From contig CALFNW010000129.1 of assembly GCA_937902275.1 (NCBI GenBank), forward strand, positions 1-25,143: a stretch of DNA of 25,143 bases. Direction: 5' to 3'. The stretch comes from UBA4717 sp002404395 (GTDB taxonomy: Bacteria; Bacillota; Clostridia; Oscillospirales; CAG-272). Below are positions 21,514 to 25,143 of this stretch, in pieces; positions within the stretch are counted from its first letter, which is position 1, and each line of letters begins with the position of its first letter. Position numbers and translations under genes: made by a program. Under the pieces are notes generated by a model. The model searched no databases. It was not told where the DNA came from and was given only the letters and a program-made list of their open reading frames with translations.

Positions 21514-22818
21514 ATGGTATATAATATAATTGATTTCGGTGCGAAAGTAAGTGATTTGCTGCAAACCGAAGCTATTCAAAATGCTATCGATAAATGCTTT
21601 TTAAACGGCGGCGGCGAAGTTGTTATTCCGGCAGGTGTTTACCGCACCGGCGGACTGCGGTTGCGTTCACACGTTACGCTGCATTTGCTTTCCGGAGCAA
21701 TATTGGAGGCGAGTGAGGATCCCGAGGATTATGCCGCTTTGGAAAGCGATACGCTGGAGCCGGTATCATGGGAGGATTTTCAAAACGGCATTCGGAGTTC
21801 GGCGCAACCTTTATCTCGTTGGAATCACGGTATAATCCGCGCGGTCAATGCAACGGATATAGGAATAATCGGTGATCCTTACTCTTGGATCGACGGAAAG
21901 AATTGCTTTGACTCCGAAGGCGAGGAAGGCTATCGCGGCCCTCACGGTATTAACCTATGGCTGTGTAATAATGTTACGCTGCGCGGATATACCATAAGAA
22001 ACACGGGAAATTGGGCTCACGCCATCTTCCGTTCCGAAAACATAGCGGTTAAAGATGTCACGGTATACGGAGGACATGACGGCTTTGACGCATTTTTATC
22101 CAAAAATGTTGATATATCCGAGTGCCGTTTTTTCAGCGGAGACGACAGTATAGCCGGTTACGGAAGCGAGTATGTCAGGGTACGCGATTGTATTCTCAAC
22201 TCATCTTGCAGCGCAATTCGTTTCGGCGGGGCTGATGTTATAATTGAACGCTGCAAATGCACCTCTCCGACCGAATTCGCATTCAGGGGTTCGCTAACTA
22301 TTGATAAAAAGAAATTGGGTTCAATGCCGGGTCCAGATGCACGACACCACTCGCTTATCGCCTTTTTGTACTATTGCGACGATCGCTTCGGCGAACTGCC
22401 TCTGCCGCGTATGGGAAATATTTTGATAAAAGACTGCGTTTTTGAAAATATAATGCAGTTATTCAATATGGATTTCGGAAACCATATTTGGTGCTGCAAC
22501 AAAGCCCTCACCTCCATCACATTTGATAATTGTAAAGCAACAGGGCTTAAACAGCCGATTTACATACACGGCGACCGCGAAGATCCGATAGTATTCAACA
22601 TTAAAAACTCTGAGCTTTCCGCATCGCCCGAATACAATTCCGAAGTTTTTATGGACGCTGAATTTTTTGACACGGTTAATTTGGAAAACGTAAAAGCAGA
22701 AGGATATGTAAAGCCTGAAATAATTATACGCTCTGAAGGAAAAGTTAAAACATCCGACTCCGGCACATTCAATATAATAAAAGGTGAAAGCGGAAAATCG
22801 GGTCTTGGCGGGCGATAA
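21514..22818 (+). CDS. GH28-like right-handed beta-helix protein (degenerate active site)
   Basis: A 434-residue beta-helix protein. Its N-terminus (I-I-D-F-G-A-K, then G-G-G-E-V-V-I-P-A-G-V-Y-R-T-G-G-L) is shared with the GH28 protein at 23725-24876, so the two are homologous. Of the polygalacturonase motifs, Asp189 (G-H-D-G-F-D) and Asp210-Asp211 (S-G-D-D-S-I) remain. The G-H-G motif is F-G-G-A at 237-240, so the catalytic His is missing, and R-I-K is R-G (Arg258). It may have another glycosidase or lyase activity, or bind sugar only. No signal peptide. ATG 21514 follows GGTGG by six bases and begins like the paralogue; ATG 21502 is an alternative. The gene has a proximal promoter and a distal one at 21243-21272, and ends at a 22-pair hairpin. 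Base composition is intermediate between the rnf region and the right end. Confidence 0.8.
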   Translation: MVYNIIDFGAKVSDLLQTEAIQNAIDKCFLNGGGEVVIPAGVYRTGGLRLRSHVTLHLLSGAILEASEDPEDYAALESDTLEPVSWEDFQNGIRSSAQPLSRWNHGIIRAVNATDIGIIGDPYSWIDGKNCFDSEGEEGYRGPHGINLWLCNNVTLRGYTIRNTGNWAHAIFRSENIAVKDVTVYGGHDGFDAFLSKNVDISECRFFSGDDSIAGYGSEYVRVRDCILNSSCSAIRFGGADVIIERCKCTSPTEFAFRGSLTIDKKKLGSMPGPDARHHSLIAFLYYCDDRFGELPLPRMGNILIKDCVFENIMQLFNMDFGNHIWCCNKALTSITFDNCKATGLKQPIYIHGDREDPIVFNIKNSELSASPEYNSEVFMDAEFFDTVNLENVKAEGYVKPEIIIRSEGKVKTSDSGTFNIIKGESGKSGLGGR

Positions 22819-22859
22819 ATTTGTCTTTAAAATGCAGTCAATGCCGATTCAAGCAAAAC

Positions 22860-22909
22860 AAAGGTCAGTCAAAAATGAATTTTGAGAAATTCATTTTTGA
22901 CTGACCTTT
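22860..22909 (+). terminator. long bidirectional-type hairpin terminator after the GH28-like gene
   Basis: A perfect 22-base-pair stem (22860-22881 with 22888-22909), loop TTGAGA, ending in CCTTTAA. It lies 42 bases after the GH28-like stop, between convergent genes. The T-tract is short on both strands, so termination is likely but not certain. Confidence 0.72.
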
Positions 22910-23080
22910 AATGTACAAATACATATACAGAGCGTGACTTTATCATAACTCTCATGATCATTATTATAATGCAATAGTTGTTCCTGCTTGCATTAAAACA
23001 CATTTTTAAAACAGATAATAGCTTTTTAATTGCAAACTCAAAAAGCAATTTTTGCCAAGTTTGCTGTTTTTTAAAATATT
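22910..23080. other. A+T-rich convergent intergenic region
   Basis: No gene is seen. For the minus strand, GCAAACT (23032-23038) and AGTTTGC (23058-23064) enclose an inner CAAAAA/TTTTTG stem (23039-23044 with 23049-23054). This is a possible terminator for the GDSL gene that ends at 23081, but it lacks a proper T-tract. Confidence 0.4.
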
Positions 23081-23707
23081 TTAACTAAACTGTTTTTCGA
23101 AAGCTTCAATCCACGCATTTTTTATAATGCAATGTCCTGCAGCATTGGGATGAACACCATCATAGCTCCAATATTCGACAGGTGCATATTTGAGCATTTC
23201 ATCAAATTTTTCCTGCAAAAAAACAAAAATGGCGCCGTTTTTATCAGCAACTTTTTTTGCAATTTTTGCAAGTTTTTTTACACCGCTGATATACGCATCA
23301 GGATCTTTCATTGCTACACTTCCCTTTAATATAAAAGGTTCCAAAATCATTATTTTTATATCAGGAAGGCTTTCCTTAGTTTCTTCAATAATCATATTAT
23401 AATATATTTCATATCTTTCCGGCGATATTCCATTGTTCCATTCCAAGCCGTGCCAAACATCATTTACCCCCACAAGTATACTCATATAATCCGGCTTTAA
23501 GGCAACGATATCTTTCTGAGTTCTGCCTAAAATATCAATACTCCTGTTGCCGCTGATTCCTCGGTTTATAAACTCATATTTGTTTGGATATTTCAGCCCT
23601 AGTTCACCTGAAATCATACTCACATAATTCGAGCCCAAAACATCATCTCTGTCTTTTGCACGAAACCAGTCAGTAATTGAATCTCCCTGAAACAGTATTC
23701 TTTTCAT
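23081..23707 (-). CDS. SGNH/GDSL-family hydrolase (probable carbohydrate esterase)
   Basis: A 208-residue SGNH hydrolase with the four blocks in order: block I G-D-S-I-T with nucleophile Ser10, block II around N-R-G-I-S-G-N-R (48-55), block III G-V-N-D (80-83), and block V D-G-V-H-P with Asp183 and His186. Such enzymes remove acetyl or other acyl groups, often from plant polysaccharides. Next to a GH28 gene on the same strand (17 bases apart), deacetylation of pectin fragments, as by rhamnogalacturonan acetylesterases, is a reasonable inference. No signal peptide, so it would act on imported oligosaccharides. The ATG follows GGGGGAT, a good ribosome binding site. It is the second gene of the GH28-GDSL unit. 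Confidence 0.88.
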   Translation of the reverse strand: MKRILFQGDSITDWFRAKDRDDVLGSNYVSMISGELGLKYPNKYEFINRGISGNRSIDILGRTQKDIVALKPDYMSILVGVNDVWHGLEWNNGISPERYEIYYNMIIEETKESLPDIKIMILEPFILKGSVAMKDPDAYISGVKKLAKIAKKVADKNGAIFVFLQEKFDEMLKYAPVEYWSYDGVHPNAAGHCIIKNAWIEAFEKQFS

Positions 23708-23724
23708 TGCATCCCCCGATATAT

Positions 23725-24876
23725 TTAACTTAGATACACAATATCGTTTTGTTTTTCATTTCTATCTGCAAAGCCGTTTGGACAAAGCTCATATTTGTCG
23801 TCTTTAAATTTACTAAAATCCACGTTAAGCGAAACATCCGCAAATGATTCATTTTCAATATTATTTCCTGCAATCACACCCGAATTATCACTAAACGCAG
23901 TCATTGAATTTATAAAAACATTTTTTATTTTTCCGGTTGAGTTATATGTACAAAGTACAAACGGTTCTCCTTTACCCCACCAGCCACCTTTAAAAAGTTT
24001 GGTATGTGCTATAACATTTGAAATCCTTACATTCTCAACGCTTCCACCGTCTCCGGCAAATATGGCAATACCTCGATTTGTGTCTTTTATAATTAAATTA
24101 CTTGCAATAATATTTTTTATTTTGCTTGATATATGGCCTATTCTTAGGGCCGCCGAACGCGAACTCATTATACAATTTGAAATAACAATATTCTCTGTAA
24201 CTATTGAATAGTCAAAAAGCGAAGTTATTGCTATACAATCATCACCGCAAACAAAACTGCAATCAGTTATTATTGCATCTCGGCACGCAGTAAGATGAAT
24301 ACCGTCATTGTGAGGTATTCTCGGATTATTTTTAACACTTATTTTGCTGACAAAGATATCATTACAGTTATGCAAAGTAAATGTCCAACAAGGAGAATCA
24401 AATACAGTAATATCTTTGATTTTTATATTTGTACAACCATCAAAAAGTATAGGTCTGCGAGGTCTATCGAGTGGAATTGCCGGCATTTGCAAGAAATCTT
24501 CAGTGCTCATTTGTATCTGCTCACCATGAGGTTCAAAATCTACAAATTCTTTCCCTGATAAATCAATAGCTCCATCACCGCAAATAGTTATATTTTTACA
24601 GTTTTTTGCAATTATCAGAGAATTTGTTTCTTTTCCGAAACTATCAAAATAACCATTCATCATATATTTTGATATATCAGTATGTGCCTTAAGAACCGCA
24701 CCCGGTTCAAGTATAATACATATGTCAGAACGCAGTTTTAACCCGCCGGTAACAAACACTCCGCTCGGTATAACCAACGTACCACCCTTTGTCATGCAAT
24801 CTATTGCTTTTTGTATGCACTCAGCATTATCACTGTTTTGAGTTCGCGCTCCATAATCAACTATGTTTATCGTCAT
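23725..24876 (-). CDS. glycoside hydrolase family 28 protein (polygalacturonase-like, intracellular)
   Basis: A 383-residue right-handed beta-helix enzyme. All GH28 active-site elements are recognisable: Asn190-Asp191-Gly (H-N-D-G-I-H-L, for N-T-D), Gly-Asp212-Asp213 (G-D-D-C-I-A), Gly247-His248 (R-I-G-H-I-S, for G-H-G), and Arg268 (N-R-G-I, for R-I-K). It should hydrolyse galacturonic acid or related linkages in pectin-type oligosaccharides. No signal peptide, so it acts in the cytoplasm, most likely on short imported chains. The ATG has AAAGGAG nine bases upstream. It is followed 17 bases later by the GDSL esterase gene, which supports a joint role. It is visibly A+T-richer than the rnf region, with many ATA and AAT codons, suggesting a different origin or a recent arrival. 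No convincing promoter was found upstream. Confidence 0.9.
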   Translation of the reverse strand: MTINIVDYGARTQNSDNAECIQKAIDCMTKGGTLVIPSGVFVTGGLKLRSDICIILEPGAVLKAHTDISKYMMNGYFDSFGKETNSLIIAKNCKNITICGDGAIDLSGKEFVDFEPHGEQIQMSTEDFLQMPAIPLDRPRRPILFDGCTNIKIKDITVFDSPCWTFTLHNCNDIFVSKISVKNNPRIPHNDGIHLTACRDAIITDCSFVCGDDCIAITSLFDYSIVTENIVISNCIMSSRSAALRIGHISSKIKNIIASNLIIKDTNRGIAIFAGDGGSVENVRISNVIAHTKLFKGGWWGKGEPFVLCTYNSTGKIKNVFINSMTAFSDNSGVIAGNNIENESFADVSLNVDFSKFKDDKYELCPNGFADRNEKQNDIVYLS

Positions 24877-25143
24877 ACAATATTTCTCCTTTAAGAAACT
24901 ATTATCTTAATCTATTCGTATTAAATTGTGTTACGGTTCAAAAGCATTATGTTACACCGTGCATCTATTTTGTACATTTGCCATTTTTAACTTGATTTCA
25001 TATTTGATTTTCACGGTGTCCCAAGTTCAAGTCCGGTCAAATCGGTGAGTGCATCTATTGTTTTTTAGTCAAATCGAAATTTTCAAAGATGCTCAAAAAC
25101 TGCATAAGAAAGCGGTCAAAACAGATTGCATCTATTTTGACCG
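24877..25143. other. non-coding right end with direct and inverted repeats
   Basis: No gene is visible. TGCATCTATT occurs three times (24960, 25050, 25127) and GTCAAATCG twice (25036, 25068). ACACCGTG (24954-24961) and CACGGTGT (25012-25019) form an eight-base inverted repeat, and a hairpin ends the window (25113-25143). The region may be the regulatory upstream part of the GH28 gene or the edge of a repeated element that continues outside the window. Confidence 0.5.
25113..25143. repeat. hairpin at the right edge
   Basis: CGGTCAAAA (25113-25121) pairs with TTTTGACCG (25135-25143). An inner AGAT/ATCT stem (25123-25126 with 25130-25133) encloses a TGC loop, with one C-A mismatch in between. 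What follows is outside the window, so a T-tract cannot be judged. Confidence 0.6.

Noticed and set aside
24960..25140. Repeats at the right end as a CRISPR array
   Set aside because: The shared unit is only about ten bases, the spacing is uneven (90 and 77) and no cas gene is near.

Overview
The window looks like chromosomal DNA of an anaerobic, low-to-mid-GC Firmicute of class Clostridia, probably an uncultured gut or rumen lineage. The reasons are an rnf operon in the clostridial order C-D-G-E-A-B, two PflA-type radical SAM activases, a DUF5685/J-domain gene pair, strong GGAGG-type ribosome binding sites, frequent TTG/GTG starts and clear sigma-A type promoters. No tRNA, rRNA, CRISPR array, transposase or phage gene was seen. 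No database search was possible, so names rest on motifs read in the translations.

Layout. (1) 68-2149, minus strand: a compact three-gene unit (DUF5685 protein, J-domain protein with a Cys-rich tail, small membrane protein). (2) 2378-3298, plus: a COG1313-type radical SAM protein. (3) 3374-9673, plus: the complete Rnf complex (ferredoxin:NAD+ oxidoreductase coupled to ion transport) under its own promoter. Its RnfG is about three times the usual length and carries two extra, diverged FMN-binding-like repeats. (4) 9871-10527, plus: trmB, whose terminator is built into the 3' end of the convergent flippase gene (10557-11966, minus). (5) 12127-14205, minus: a sugar-acid dehydratase and an SDR oxidoreductase, with a divergent AraC regulator (14367-15167, plus), probably one catabolic unit. 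(6) 15247-16829, minus: a GH32 beta-fructosidase overlapping a GNAT acetyltransferase, behind a long leader full of hairpins. (7) 17034-18458: an intact glycyl-radical-enzyme activase beside only the last ~72 codons of its glycyl radical enzyme, joined head-to-head to an AraC gene that has also lost its 5' part; this looks like a deletion scar. (8) 18484-25143: A+T-richer accessory DNA with an unknown protein, a serine beta-lactamase-family hydrolase, an AraC regulator, two GH28-type beta-helix proteins and a GDSL esterase, suggesting intracellular use of pectin-type oligosaccharides.

How it fits together. Fermentation yields reduced ferredoxin, which Rnf can use to reduce NAD+ and energise the membrane. 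The right half holds small, locally regulated sugar-use modules (fructan, uronate/aldonate, pectin fragments) with AraC regulators next to their targets. None of the glycosidases has a signal peptide, so they should act on imported oligosaccharides. Short perfect GC-rich hairpins sit just upstream of several ribosome binding sites (rnfE, rnfB, SDR, GH32), and one 15-base hairpin is identical in sense orientation in two unrelated transcripts. The most notable observations are the tripartite RnfG, the paired truncation at 18.2 kb and the hairpin pattern.
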